NCBI RefSeq assembly: GCF_001940785.1
Contig: NZ_MSLS01000020.1
Span: forward strand, 24,542 to 88,541
DNA from: Bacillus sp. MRMR6
Lineage (GTDB): Bacteria; Bacillota; Bacilli; Bacillales; Cytobacillaceae
Direction: 5' to 3'
DNA: 64,000 nt
Part shown: in pieces, positions 25,264-34,975 of the stretch
How positions within the stretch are numbered: position 1 is the stretch's first letter
How the letters are laid out: each line of letters begins with the position of its first letter
The notes under the pieces: model-generated
The model's input: the letters and a program-made list of their open reading frames with translations, nothing else
Told to the model about the DNA's origin: nothing
Databases searched by the model: none
Made by a program: the position numbers and the translations under genes

Positions 25264-26301
25264 ATGAAAACAGCTGTTATCGGAGGGACCGGATACGGCG
25301 CAATTGAACTAATTAGATTAATAAATAAACACCCTTATCTGGAACTTGGATCAGTTATATCCAACTCACAGGCTGGTACTACTTTTAGCCAAAGTTACCC
25401 ACACACAGAAGGTGTCGTTAATCATACACTTGAAACCTTCGATGCTGAAAAAATCAGCAGCGAAAACGATCTCGTTTTTCTTGCAACGCCCTCAGGTGTG
25501 AGCAGCAATCTGGTTCCACAGCTAGTGGATAAAGGAATGAAAGTAATTGACCTTTCGGGTGATTATCGTTTGAGGTCACAAAAGGAATACGAAACATGGT
25601 ATAAGCACAGGGCTCCGGATGCGAAATATTTAAGTCAGGCGGCCTATGGATTAAGTGAAGTTTATTCTGAAAAGATCAAGAATGCCTCACTCATAGCTAA
25701 CCCTGGTTGCTATCCAACGGCAGCGACACTTGGGCTGATCCCCATTCTAAAAGCAAATAAAGCTGATTATAAAACGATTATTATTGATGCAAAATCAGGT
25801 GTATCCGGAGCAGGCAGAGGCCTTTCGTTAACCGCTCATTATGCAGAAATTAATGAAAACTTTAAAGCCTATAAACTAGGAGCACATCAACATATACCAG
25901 AAATCGAGCAGGTACTTAGTGATGAAAGCGGAGAAGAAATTACCATTTCATTTACGACCCATTTAGTCCCGATGACAAGAGGAATCTTGTGCACCATGTA
26001 CGTTAATTTAACTGAACAAATATCGACAGAGGAAGTTACAATGCTTTACCGAAAGCATTACGAGCAAGACCCTTTTGTAAGGATTAGACCAACGGGCACT
26101 GTGCCTGCGACGAAAGAAGTGTCAGGCAGTAATTTTTGTGATATCGGTTTACATGTGGATCAAAGGACAAATCGGTTAACGATTATTTCAGTAATTGATA
26201 ACTTAGTTAAAGGCGCTGCCGGTCAGGCGGTACAAAATGCGAATCTGCTAAATAATTGGGATGTCAGGACGGGTCTTTTAGACATACCAATATATCCATA
26301 A
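25264..26301 (+). CDS. argC: N-acetyl-gamma-glutamyl-phosphate reductase
   Basis: Third step of arginine synthesis: NADPH-dependent reduction of N-acetylglutamyl phosphate to the semialdehyde. The N-terminal Rossmann motif is VIGGTGYGAIELIRL (note GYGA where many have GYTG/GYVG), and the catalytic Cys149 lies in NPGCYPTAA. The start is the ATG at 25264 with TTGGAG upstream; the open frame from 25201 is promoter sequence. 345 aa is normal. First gene of argC-argJ-argB-argD-carA-carB-argF, the same order as in B. subtilis. Confidence 0.96.
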   Translation: MKTAVIGGTGYGAIELIRLINKHPYLELGSVISNSQAGTTFSQSYPHTEGVVNHTLETFDAEKISSENDLVFLATPSGVSSNLVPQLVDKGMKVIDLSGDYRLRSQKEYETWYKHRAPDAKYLSQAAYGLSEVYSEKIKNASLIANPGCYPTAATLGLIPILKANKADYKTIIIDAKSGVSGAGRGLSLTAHYAEINENFKAYKLGAHQHIPEIEQVLSDESGEEITISFTTHLVPMTRGILCTMYVNLTEQISTEEVTMLYRKHYEQDPFVRIRPTGTVPATKEVSGSNFCDIGLHVDQRTNRLTIISVIDNLVKGAAGQAVQNANLLNNWDVRTGLLDIPIYP

Positions 26302-26358
26302 GTAGTTTTACAAGTTGAAGAATTAAAGCATTAGAGATTCATAGGAGGCATTTGCCAC

Positions 26359-27615
26359 ATGAGGACGAATGAGGGGGAAAATAAATTGACACCAGTACCA
26401 TCAGTAAAGGATATGGTTGTTTTAGAAGAAGGAAGTGTAACTCTTCCAAAGGGCTTTAAAGCTGGAGGAATGCACTGTGGAGTAAAGAGAAAAAGGCTGG
26501 ATCTCGGATATATTGTCTCAGAGGTACCGGCTATAGTTGCGGGTGTCTATACTACAAATATTTTTCAGGCAGCACCACTCCTAGTCACTCAGGAGAGTAT
26601 AGCGAAGGAAAATAAAATCCAAGCGATCCTCGTAAACTCCGGGAACGCAAATGCTTGTACAGGAGAGCAAGGATTACTAGATGCTTTTGAAATGCAAAAG
26701 GAGTTCGCTAGTGAACTTGCTATACAGGACCATCTTGTTGCGGTTACATCTACAGGGGTTATTGGCGAAAACCTTCCAATGGATAAAATTAAAACAGGAA
26801 TTAAACAAATTCTCAAGCAGGAATATCAAGTGGAGGATAATTTTAAACAAGCGATTCTTACAACCGATACATGTATAAAGCAAATAGCGGTCCAAGTCGA
26901 GATTGATGGAAAAACAGTCAGTATCGGCGGTGCAGCTAAAGGTTCTGGGATGATTCATCCGAATATGGCAACCATGCTAGGGTTTGTCACAACAGATGCT
27001 AATATCTCACATGAAGCTTTGCTTAGTGCACTTAAGGATATCACCAACCAAACATTTAATATGATTACCGTAGACGGTGACACCAGTACAAATGATATGG
27101 TCTTAGTCATGGCAAATGGTGTAGCAGGAAACAATCAGTTGACGAAAAACCATCCAGATTGGGAAATTTTCAAATCTGGTTTAAAAAAGGTCAGCGAGGA
27201 ATTGGCAAAAAAGATTGCAAAAGATGGAGAAGGAGCAACAAAACTAATTGAAGTCCAAGTAGACAGTGCAGCCAATGTCGATGATGCACGTGCAGTTGGG
27301 AAGTCAATCATCTCTTCGAATCTAGTAAAAACAGCTATATATGGAACAGATCCAAACTGGGGACGGATTGTTGGTGCGATTGGTTACTCAGGTGTCCAAG
27401 TAGCACCTAATGATGTGAAGGTAGCAATTGGACCTTTCATGGTATTTGAAAATGGACTTCCTTGTCCCATTGTAGAAGAGGATGTTAAGGATTATTTAAT
27501 GCTTGATACCGTTAAAATTTCAGTTGAACTTAATCAGGGAAATAGCAGTGCTACAGCATGGGGATGCGATTTAACATACGATTACGTTAAAATAAACGCG
27601 TCTTATCGCACTTAA
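26359..27615 (+). CDS. argJ: Bifunctional glutamate N-acetyltransferase/ornithine acetyltransferase
   Basis: Transfers acetyl from N-acetylornithine to glutamate, and can also use acetyl-CoA. The precursor is cleaved by itself before the nucleophilic Thr205 in HPNMATMLGFV, giving alpha and beta chains; the surrounding KGSGMIHP and DGDTSTNDM motifs are conserved. Two starts are possible: the ATG at 26359 (AGGAGG 10 bases upstream) and a TTG at 26386 (GAGGGGG 8 bases upstream), the second giving the N-terminal length usual in Bacillus. It lies 57 bp after argC and 13 bp before argB. Confidence 0.95.
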   Translation: MRTNEGENKLTPVPSVKDMVVLEEGSVTLPKGFKAGGMHCGVKRKRLDLGYIVSEVPAIVAGVYTTNIFQAAPLLVTQESIAKENKIQAILVNSGNANACTGEQGLLDAFEMQKEFASELAIQDHLVAVTSTGVIGENLPMDKIKTGIKQILKQEYQVEDNFKQAILTTDTCIKQIAVQVEIDGKTVSIGGAAKGSGMIHPNMATMLGFVTTDANISHEALLSALKDITNQTFNMITVDGDTSTNDMVLVMANGVAGNNQLTKNHPDWEIFKSGLKKVSEELAKKIAKDGEGATKLIEVQVDSAANVDDARAVGKSIISSNLVKTAIYGTDPNWGRIVGAIGYSGVQVAPNDVKVAIGPFMVFENGLPCPIVEEDVKDYLMLDTVKISVELNQGNSSATAWGCDLTYDYVKINASYRT

Positions 27616-27628
27616 TAGGGGGACTAAA

Positions 27629-28426
27629 ATGAAATATATTGTAATTAAGTGTGGAGGAAGCGTGTTAGAGAATCTGCCAAGATCCTTCTATCAGGATTTG
27701 GTTTCGATTCATGAATCAGGCGAATGGACACCCATTATTGTTCATGGCGGCGGTCCGCTCATCAATAGCTTGTTAAAGGAACTTCATATTGACACAACCT
27801 TCGTGAACGGGTTAAGAGTCACCAATAATCAAGTTTTAGATGTAGTTGAATTAGTTTTAAGCGGCTCGGTTAATAAGCAGGTTGTAAGAAACATCATCGA
27901 AGTAGGTGGAAATGCACTGGGGATTAGTGGTGTGGATGGTTGTTTATTGAAGGCAAAACCAACTAACCAGTCAAAAACGTTAGGGTTTGTAGGAGAAGTG
28001 GTGGAAGTTAACCAACAGATTATCACGGGGATTGTCCAATTAGGATTCATCCCGGTTATTTCTCCAATCGGTATTGGAGCCGACGGCCAGCGCTACAATA
28101 TCAACGGTGATGTTGCTGCATCTGCAATTGCCAAAGCACTAGGTGCCAATCTGTGTTTTATTAGTGACATACCAGGCATCCTTGTCGAAAAAAATGGTGT
28201 GAAAAGGAAATTAAATAAGGTCTCAAAAACAGCAGTCGAGGAACTGATTGCCAATCAAACTATCTATGGTGGAATGATACCAAAGGTAAATGCAGCAATT
28301 GATGGCCTCGTTCATAACATACCAGAAGTGGGAATCATCAACGGATTTGAGAAAAAAAGCATAATTGATTACCTAAATGGTAAGGAAATCGGAACCAAAA
28401 TAGTGTTAGAAGAGGAGATCGCATAA
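27629..28426 (+). CDS. argB: Acetylglutamate kinase
   Basis: Phosphorylates N-acetylglutamate with ATP, the second step of the pathway. It is an amino-acid-kinase fold enzyme of 265 aa: the N-terminal KCGGSVLE, the glycine loop IIVHGGGPLIN, the acetylglutamate-binding FVNGLRVTNNQV, and the nucleotide region YNINGDVAASAIAKAL are visible. It lacks the N-terminal arginine-sensing helix of feedback-inhibited hexameric forms, which agrees with the recycling (ArgJ) pathway. Its TAA overlaps the argD ATG by one base. Confidence 0.96.
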   Translation: MKYIVIKCGGSVLENLPRSFYQDLVSIHESGEWTPIIVHGGGPLINSLLKELHIDTTFVNGLRVTNNQVLDVVELVLSGSVNKQVVRNIIEVGGNALGISGVDGCLLKAKPTNQSKTLGFVGEVVEVNQQIITGIVQLGFIPVISPIGIGADGQRYNINGDVAASAIAKALGANLCFISDIPGILVEKNGVKRKLNKVSKTAVEELIANQTIYGGMIPKVNAAIDGLVHNIPEVGIINGFEKKSIIDYLNGKEIGTKIVLEEEIA

Positions 28427-29613
28427 TGACCCATAAAAATTCCGTCTCCACCATTTCATCTGTGATGCCAACATACAGCCGGTTCCCTGTAACACTTGCG
28501 AAGGGGAAGGGCAGTTATGTTTGGGATGATCAAGGTGAAAAGTTTTTGGATTTTACCTCTGGTATTGCAACCTGTAACTTAGGTCATGTTCCGGACAGTG
28601 TGAAAGAAAAGGTAGAAGAACAATTAAGTAAGCTATGGCATTGTTCGAACCTTTATCATATTCCCAATCAGCAGGAGCTTGCTGATTTACTAACTGCAAA
28701 CAGCTGCGGCGACCAAGTTTTCTTTTGTAACAGCGGGGCCGAAGCAAACGAGGCCGCAATTAAGCTGGCACGAAGATATGCACAAAAGGTAAAGGGAACA
28801 GAAGCCTTTAAAGTGGTTACTTTTCAACAATCGTTTCATGGCAGGACTTTAGCTACCTTATCTGCAACAGGGCAGGAAAAAATACAACAAGGCTTCGCAC
28901 CATTAGTTCAAGGTTTTCACTATCTCCCCTTTAATAATAGCGAGGCACTTGATCAAATCAAAACACTTCAGCCAGCGGCCGTTCTTCTAGAACTTGTACA
29001 GGGTGAGGGCGGAGTCATTCCTGCGAATCTAGAATGGGTACAAAAACTTGCACAGATTTGTATGGAAAAGGATATTTTACTAATGGTTGATGAAATCCAG
29101 ACAGGGATTGGCAGAACAGGCACTCTTTTTGCCTATGAGCAATATGGGATCGAGCCAGATGTGATTAGTATTGCAAAAGGACTCGGGTCAGGATTTCCGA
29201 TTGGAGCCATTATTGCAAAGGAAAAAGCGGCAAAAGCTTTTGAGCCTGGTACTCATGGTAGCACCTTTGGAGGCAATCCATTAGCTACAGCGGCAGGTGT
29301 TGCAACCATTCGTCATATCCTTGAAACCAATTTATTAAATCATGTGAATGAAATCGCAGCATACTTAGATGAAGAGCTACATGTGCTCAAGAATAAGTAT
29401 CCTTTTATAAAAGAAATACGCGGCAAAGGACTATTAAAAGGTTTAGTCGTTGATACAAATGCTATAGAAATGGTGCAAACTGCACTTAAAAATCAGTTGT
29501 TGATATTAACCGCGGGGCCGAATGTAGTACGGATTTTACCGCCGTTAACAGCATCGAAAGAAGAGCTTAATGAATTTATTATAAAGTTGGAAAAGACTTT
29601 CCAAAGTAATTAG
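28426..29613 (+). CDS. argD: Acetylornithine aminotransferase
   Basis: PLP enzyme converting N-acetylglutamate semialdehyde to N-acetylornithine with glutamate as donor. It is a class III aminotransferase of 395 aa: FFCNSGAEANEAAIKLAR for phosphate binding, VDEIQTGIGRTG with the PLP-contacting Asp, and Lys251 in ISIAKGLGSGFPIGA as Schiff-base lysine. Coupled to argB (TAATG) and followed by carA after about 18 bp. No oddities seen. Confidence 0.96.
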   Translation: MTHKNSVSTISSVMPTYSRFPVTLAKGKGSYVWDDQGEKFLDFTSGIATCNLGHVPDSVKEKVEEQLSKLWHCSNLYHIPNQQELADLLTANSCGDQVFFCNSGAEANEAAIKLARRYAQKVKGTEAFKVVTFQQSFHGRTLATLSATGQEKIQQGFAPLVQGFHYLPFNNSEALDQIKTLQPAAVLLELVQGEGGVIPANLEWVQKLAQICMEKDILLMVDEIQTGIGRTGTLFAYEQYGIEPDVISIAKGLGSGFPIGAIIAKEKAAKAFEPGTHGSTFGGNPLATAAGVATIRHILETNLLNHVNEIAAYLDEELHVLKNKYPFIKEIRGKGLLKGLVVDTNAIEMVQTALKNQLLILTAGPNVVRILPPLTASKEELNEFIIKLEKTFQSN

Positions 29614-29631
29614 AGAAAGGCAGTGGTGGTT

Positions 29632-30708
29632 GTGAATTATGGTTACCTTACTTTGGAAACCGGCGAGATTTTTGAAGGAATGCTTATAGGAGCGAACAAG
29701 GACTCTCTTGGAGAAGTTGTTTTTAATACGAGTATGACAGGGTATCAAGAAATTATCACAGACCCATCTTATGCTGGGCAGATTATCACCTTCTGTTATC
29801 CGATGATTGGGAATTATGGAATCAATGCTTTGGATGATGAAAGTATTACACCTGCGTTGTCTGGAGTCATCATTGGAGATTTATGTGAAACACCAAGTCA
29901 TTATCAGTCCATTCATAAATTTTCAGAGAAGCTTGAACAGGCTGGCGTACCTGGGATAGCGGGAGTTGACACGCGATTACTAGTAAAAACCATCCGAAGC
30001 AGAGGTACGGTTAAGGGGTATTTAAGTAAAACGAAGAAAACTGGATTTGCCGTAGAGAGAAAGGCTCCACTATGGGTAGAAAAGGTTTCAACAAAAAAAA
30101 TTCAAACCTATAAAAACAGTGGACCACATGTTGTATTAATGGATTATGGCTACAAAAAGTCGATTCTCAATGCTCTATTAGATAAGAATTGCTCTGTAAC
30201 CATCGTTCCTTATCATACACCATTTGAGAAGGTAAAAGCACTGAATCCAGATGGTGTTTTGTTCAGCAATGGACCCGGTGATCCGATGATGCTGAAGCAA
30301 TGGTTTCCGGAAATAAAAAAAATTAGCCAGTATTTCCCTTCACTCGGAATTTGTTTGGGACATCAGCTGATTGCCCTCTCATATGGGGCCAAAACCGAGA
30401 AATTAGCTTACGGGCATCGAGGCGGTAACCACCCTGTGAAAGAGTTATTGACGGGTAAAGTAAAGATTACTGCTCAAAATCATGGATATGTTGTTGTCGA
30501 CAATAGCATTGATACAAATGTTTTTCAAATCACATACCGAAATGTGAATGATCAATCAATCGAAGGATTGAAGCACCAGCGTTATCCAATCCAGACGGTA
30601 CAATTTCATCCTGAAGCCCATCCTGGACCAAGCGATACAGCACATATACTAACAGAATTTGTAAGTCAGATCACATCTGCGGGAGAAGCGCGCTATGCCA
30701 TTAAATAA
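29632..30708 (+). CDS. carA: Carbamoyl-phosphate synthase small subunit, arginine type
   Basis: Glutamine amidotransferase subunit supplying ammonia to CarB. The N-terminal CarA-specific domain (TGYQEIITDPSYAGQIITF) is followed by a class I amidotransferase domain with nucleophile Cys241 in LGICLGHQL and the His/Glu pair in FHPEAHPGP. Several GTG codons lie at 29623-29634; I favour the GTG at 29632, as it gives usual N-terminal length, but the ribosome site AGAAAGG is equally near others. Its place between argD and carB marks it as the arginine-pathway enzyme rather than the pyrimidine one (PyrAA). Overlaps carB by 14 bp. Confidence 0.94.
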   Translation: MNYGYLTLETGEIFEGMLIGANKDSLGEVVFNTSMTGYQEIITDPSYAGQIITFCYPMIGNYGINALDDESITPALSGVIIGDLCETPSHYQSIHKFSEKLEQAGVPGIAGVDTRLLVKTIRSRGTVKGYLSKTKKTGFAVERKAPLWVEKVSTKKIQTYKNSGPHVVLMDYGYKKSILNALLDKNCSVTIVPYHTPFEKVKALNPDGVLFSNGPGDPMMLKQWFPEIKKISQYFPSLGICLGHQLIALSYGAKTEKLAYGHRGGNHPVKELLTGKVKITAQNHGYVVVDNSIDTNVFQITYRNVNDQSIEGLKHQRYPIQTVQFHPEAHPGPSDTAHILTEFVSQITSAGEARYAIK

Positions 30709-33700
30709 AAAGTTAAAAAAAGTATTAGTTATAGGGTCTGGTCCAATTGTTATTGGTCAGGCAGCTGAATTTGATTATGCAGGAACACAGGCTTGTATCG
30801 CTCTTAAAGAAGAGGGAATAGAAGTTGTGTTAGTGAACAGCAATCCTGCAACCATTATGACGGACGAGACGGTTGCCGATAAAGTATATATCGAACCACT
30901 AAATGTTGAAACCATTGAAAAAATCATTCGAAAAGAAAAGCCCGATGGAATTATTGGAACTTTAGGCGGGCAAACAGGCTTAAATCTTACTGTTAATCTT
31001 TTTGAACAAAATATATTAGCTAAGTATAATGTTGAGCTGTTAGGAACTTCTGTAGCCTCCATCAAAAACGGTGAGGACCGTGAAAAGTTCCGAAACTTGA
31101 TGCTTGAAATTAACGAGCCGATTCCAGAGTCGGCCATTATTCACAGCTATGAAGAGGGCGTTACCTTTGTTAAGGAGATTGGTTACCCGGTAATCATTCG
31201 TCCTGCCTATACACTTGGCGGACACGGTGGCGGGTTTGCGAACAATAACGAAGAATTAGAAATCGTCTTGAAAAAAGGATTAGCAGCAAGCCCCATTCAA
31301 CAGGTACTCGTTGAAAGAAGTATCAAGGGTTGGAAAGAAGTCGAATATGAGGTCATGCGCGATGCCAATGACACCTGCATCATTGTTTGTAATATGGAAA
31401 ATATGGATGCGGTCGGAGTTCACACAGGCGATTCCATTGTCGTTGCCCCGTCACAAACCTTAACCGATGTCCAATACCAAATGCTGCGTGATTCTTCCAT
31501 TAAGGTAATTAGAGAGTTAAAAATCATTGGCGGCTGTAATATCCAATTTGCACTGCATCCAGAATCAAATCAATATTGCATCATTGAAGTAAACCCAAGG
31601 GTAAGCCGTTCTTCTGCACTTGCCTCTAAAGCAACAGGGTACCCAATAGCTCGTATGGCTGCTAAATGTGCAGTTGGCTATCATTTAGATGAAATCGTAA
31701 ACCCCATTACGGGCAATACATTTGCATCGTTCGAGCCAGCCATTGATTATATTGTTGTTAAACTGCCACGCTTTCCTTTTGATAAGTTTCCAGAAGCAGA
31801 CCGTACGCTAGGAACACAAATGAAGGCCACTGGTGAAGTAATGGCTATTGACCGGACATTTGAAGGAGCGCTAAATAAAGCCATTCGTTCAATGGAAATG
31901 TCAGTATATGGATTATGTACCGCAATCACCAAATCAATGGATCACGAAATGCTTATCGAAAAACTTGAAATTGCCAATGATCAACGTTTGTTTGTGATTG
32001 CAGAAGCGTTTAAGCGAGGATTATCTCTTGAGAAAATTCAGCAGTTAACCTTAATCGATCCATGGTTCCTGCACAAGATCAGCTCACTCGTTCAATTAGA
32101 AATGAAACTCTCAGCATACAGCTGGAATGAAGTCCCTGTTGAACTGCTGAAAACGGCTAAGCGTCATAATATATCTGATAAATACCTTTCACAACTCTTT
32201 AATATAGAAGAAAAACAAGTGCGTAAAAAGTGGAAAGAGCTGAACTGGAAGCCAGGCTATAAGATGGTGGATACATGTTCAGCAGAATTCGATGCTGTCA
32301 CACCATACTATTATTCTACTTGGTTAGGTTTTGATGAGGTGGAGATTTCTGATAAGAAGAAGATTCTCGTCATTGGCTCTGGTCCGATTCGAATCGGCCA
32401 AGGAATCGAATTTGATTACTGTTCTGTGCATGCCGCTAAAGCAATCAAAAAGCTCGGCTATGAAGCCGTCGTGATTAATAATAACCCAGAAACCGTCAGC
32501 ACCGATTACTCTGTGGCCGATTGTCTTTACTTTGAACCGTTAGCAGCGGAGGATGTACTCCACGTCATTCAAAAAGAGAAGATCGATGGGGTGTTAATTC
32601 AGTTCGGCGGGCAGACTGCGATTAATCTTGCACATGATCTTCAAGAAGAGGGGGTTAAGATTTTAGGAACTTCCGTTGCTGATGTAGACCGTTTTGAGGA
32701 TCGAGAACAGTTTTATCAGCTATTAGAAACTCTCGAGATTCCTCATATCGAGGGAGAAATTGTAAACCATCCAGATGAGTTATTGAAAGCAGCCGAGAAG
32801 CTTGGCTATCCGGTTCTGGTAAGACCTTCCTATGTCATTGGCGGGCAGTCCATGTTCACGATTTTTTCTGAAGACGAACTTTTGCAGTATATTAGCCAAT
32901 TAGCGGAAAACTCATCTCAAGAAAAGATGTGGCCGTTATTAGTAGACAGATATATACCCGGACTAGAGTGTGAGATTGATGTCATTAGTGACGGTGAAAC
33001 AATCGTCGTTCCAGGAATTTTTGAGCATATTGAACGTGCGGGCGTACACTCTGGAGACAGCATTTCTATATTTCCTCCGATTTCATTGTCAGCGGAAGTG
33101 AAAGAAACTCTAATTGAATATGCAGGTAAAATTGCGAAAACAGCACCGATTATTGGCATGATGAATATTCAATTTGTTATTCATGAGCAAACAGTCTATG
33201 TGCTCGAAGTAAACCCGCGCTCCTCTAGAACCGTACCAATCATTAGTAAGGTAACTGGTATTCCAATGATTGAGTGGGCTGTTATGGTTCAATTAGGTGT
33301 ACCATTAACATCACTTAGTTCAACAGAAGGCCTATTGAAAGAACCAAACTACTATTCAGTAAAGGCACCTATTTTTTCAGCTAGTAAGCTAAAAGGTGTT
33401 GACCATGTCCTAGGCCCTGAAATGAAATCTACGGGTGAAGTGCTAGGGATGGGAGCTTATTTTCATGAGGCACTTGTGAAGGTATTACCGGCAAAGGTAG
33501 TAGACACTGACGAGATTATTTTCTGCTCGATTTCAGATAGAGAGAAAGCAGCAAGTCTTCCGATCTTCCAGCAAATGGTTAAGAAGCAATATAAAATTGC
33601 AGCAACTGAGGGAACGGCAAAGTTTCTACAGGCAAATGGTATTGCAATAGAAAAAATCATCAAAGATGGTACGGAGGTTAACGAGCTTTTCCGTCAGCAG

Positions 33701-33931
33701 GGAATTAAAGCAGTCATTAATATTCCTAATCAAGGAAGAAATAAAATAAAATTTGGTTTTCAACTCCGTGAACAAGCGACACGCTACAATGTACCTGTAT
33801 TTACACATTTAGATACAGTCGAGGCGATTTTGGGATTCCAAGAGCACGCTCTCGCTGACTCGACCGTAAGAACGGTAACAGAATACTACCAATTAGAAGA
33901 GAGGGGTGCAGCACATGTCAAATGTGATTAA
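30695..33931 (+). CDS. carB: Carbamoyl-phosphate synthase large subunit, arginine type
   Basis: Makes carbamoyl phosphate from bicarbonate, ammonia and two ATP. The 1078-residue product shows two homologous halves, each starting with an ATP-grasp domain (VLVIGSGPIVIGQAAEFDY at the N-terminus and ILVIGSGPIRIGQGIEFDY near residue 560). A central oligomerisation region and a C-terminal MGS-like allosteric domain (from about 940, AATEGTAKFLQANGI) are also present. Length is close to full-size CarB. It overlaps carA by 14 bp and argF by 17 bp, pointing to tight translational coupling. The arginine role follows from the operon. Confidence 0.96.
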   Translation: MPLNKKLKKVLVIGSGPIVIGQAAEFDYAGTQACIALKEEGIEVVLVNSNPATIMTDETVADKVYIEPLNVETIEKIIRKEKPDGIIGTLGGQTGLNLTVNLFEQNILAKYNVELLGTSVASIKNGEDREKFRNLMLEINEPIPESAIIHSYEEGVTFVKEIGYPVIIRPAYTLGGHGGGFANNNEELEIVLKKGLAASPIQQVLVERSIKGWKEVEYEVMRDANDTCIIVCNMENMDAVGVHTGDSIVVAPSQTLTDVQYQMLRDSSIKVIRELKIIGGCNIQFALHPESNQYCIIEVNPRVSRSSALASKATGYPIARMAAKCAVGYHLDEIVNPITGNTFASFEPAIDYIVVKLPRFPFDKFPEADRTLGTQMKATGEVMAIDRTFEGALNKAIRSMEMSVYGLCTAITKSMDHEMLIEKLEIANDQRLFVIAEAFKRGLSLEKIQQLTLIDPWFLHKISSLVQLEMKLSAYSWNEVPVELLKTAKRHNISDKYLSQLFNIEEKQVRKKWKELNWKPGYKMVDTCSAEFDAVTPYYYSTWLGFDEVEISDKKKILVIGSGPIRIGQGIEFDYCSVHAAKAIKKLGYEAVVINNNPETVSTDYSVADCLYFEPLAAEDVLHVIQKEKIDGVLIQFGGQTAINLAHDLQEEGVKILGTSVADVDRFEDREQFYQLLETLEIPHIEGEIVNHPDELLKAAEKLGYPVLVRPSYVIGGQSMFTIFSEDELLQYISQLAENSSQEKMWPLLVDRYIPGLECEIDVISDGETIVVPGIFEHIERAGVHSGDSISIFPPISLSAEVKETLIEYAGKIAKTAPIIGMMNIQFVIHEQTVYVLEVNPRSSRTVPIISKVTGIPMIEWAVMVQLGVPLTSLSSTEGLLKEPNYYSVKAPIFSASKLKGVDHVLGPEMKSTGEVLGMGAYFHEALVKVLPAKVVDTDEIIFCSISDREKAASLPIFQQMVKKQYKIAATEGTAKFLQANGIAIEKIIKDGTEVNELFRQQGIKAVINIPNQGRNKIKFGFQLREQATRYNVPVFTHLDTVEAILGFQEHALADSTVRTVTEYYQLEERGAAHVKCD

Positions 33932-34892
33932 CTGGAATGCGATGAGTGTGTCTAAAAAGATGCAGTTAAAGGGAAAAGATTTTCTTAGTTTAGCAGATTT
34001 TCAGACGGACGAAATTCTAGCTCTGCTTGAGGAAGCAAAGGAGCTAAAAAGCTTACAAAAGCAAGGAAAGCCACATCCGTTTTTAAATGGTAAGGTATTA
34101 GGGATGATTTTTGAAAAATCATCCACCCGTACCAGAGTTTCATTTGAGGTCGGGATGTTACAGCTGGGTGGTCATGCAATCTTCCTGAGCTCAAAGGATA
34201 TTCAGCTAGGCAGAGGAGAAAGTATCTCTGACACAGCAAAGGTACTATCCCGGTATGTAGATAGTATTATGATTCGGACGTTTTCACATGACTCGGTCAA
34301 GGAACTGGCAGAACATGCAACAGTTCCAGTCATTAACGGCCTAACAGACCTGCATCATCCAACTCAAGTAATGGCAGATTTGCTGACCATCTTGGAGCAT
34401 AAGGGTAAGCTGGCAGGGTTAAAAATGTGCTATCTAGGTGATGGAAATAACAATATGGCACATTCTTTGATGGAAGGTGCGGTGAAGGTTGGAATGGATA
34501 TTAGCATTGCCAGTCCTCCAGGTTATTTACCGGATGGAAAGATTACGGAGAATGCTATTAAAGCAGGAGAACAAACAGGCAGTAAGGTTATAATTACGAA
34601 CGATCCGAAGGTAGCGATTTCTGATGCTGATGTGGTGGTCACAGACGTCTGGACGAGTATGGGCCAAGAAGCTGAAATGGAAAAGAGATTGAAGGCATTC
34701 GAGGCATTTCAAGTTAATGAAGAATTATGCAAGTTGGCAAAAAGCGATTATATTTTTCTTCATTGTTTGCCGGCCCATCGGGGGGAAGAAGTGACGGCAG
34801 AGATAATTGATGGTCCACATTCCGTTGTTTTTGATGAAGCAGAAAATCGACTGCATGCTCAAAAGGCAATTTTAAAACTTTTATTAGTTTAA
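33915..34892 (+). CDS. argF: Ornithine carbamoyltransferase
   Basis: Joins carbamoyl phosphate and ornithine to citrulline. Motifs: carbamoyl-phosphate site SSTRTRVSFE near residue 65, DLHHPTQVMADLLT, ornithine-side DVWTSMGQE and catalytic HCLPAHRGEEV. I start at the ATG at 33915, six bases after AGAGGGGTG; the in-frame codon at 33906 is closer to that site. The gene overlaps carB by 17 bp. It is the last gene of the operon; no strong terminator is seen before argG. Confidence 0.95.
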   Translation: MSNVINWNAMSVSKKMQLKGKDFLSLADFQTDEILALLEEAKELKSLQKQGKPHPFLNGKVLGMIFEKSSTRTRVSFEVGMLQLGGHAIFLSSKDIQLGRGESISDTAKVLSRYVDSIMIRTFSHDSVKELAEHATVPVINGLTDLHHPTQVMADLLTILEHKGKLAGLKMCYLGDGNNNMAHSLMEGAVKVGMDISIASPPGYLPDGKITENAIKAGEQTGSKVIITNDPKVAISDADVVVTDVWTSMGQEAEMEKRLKAFEAFQVNEELCKLAKSDYIFLHCLPAHRGEEVTAEIIDGPHSVVFDEAENRLHAQKAILKLLLV

Positions 34893-34921
34893 AATAGTAG
34901 CAATTTTGATGCAATCTAGTG

Positions 34922-34950
34922 TATAATAATTCTATCATATGAATATTCAT
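34922..34950 (+). promoter_or_regulatory. argG promoter -10 and ARG box
   Basis: TATAAT at 34922-34927 is followed by the perfect palindrome ATGAATATTCAT at 34939-34950, a strong match to the ArgR/AhrC operator core. It overlaps the expected transcription start. No good -35 is visible. Confidence 0.75.
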
Positions 34951-34975
34951 TCACACGAATGCAAGGAGAGTAATT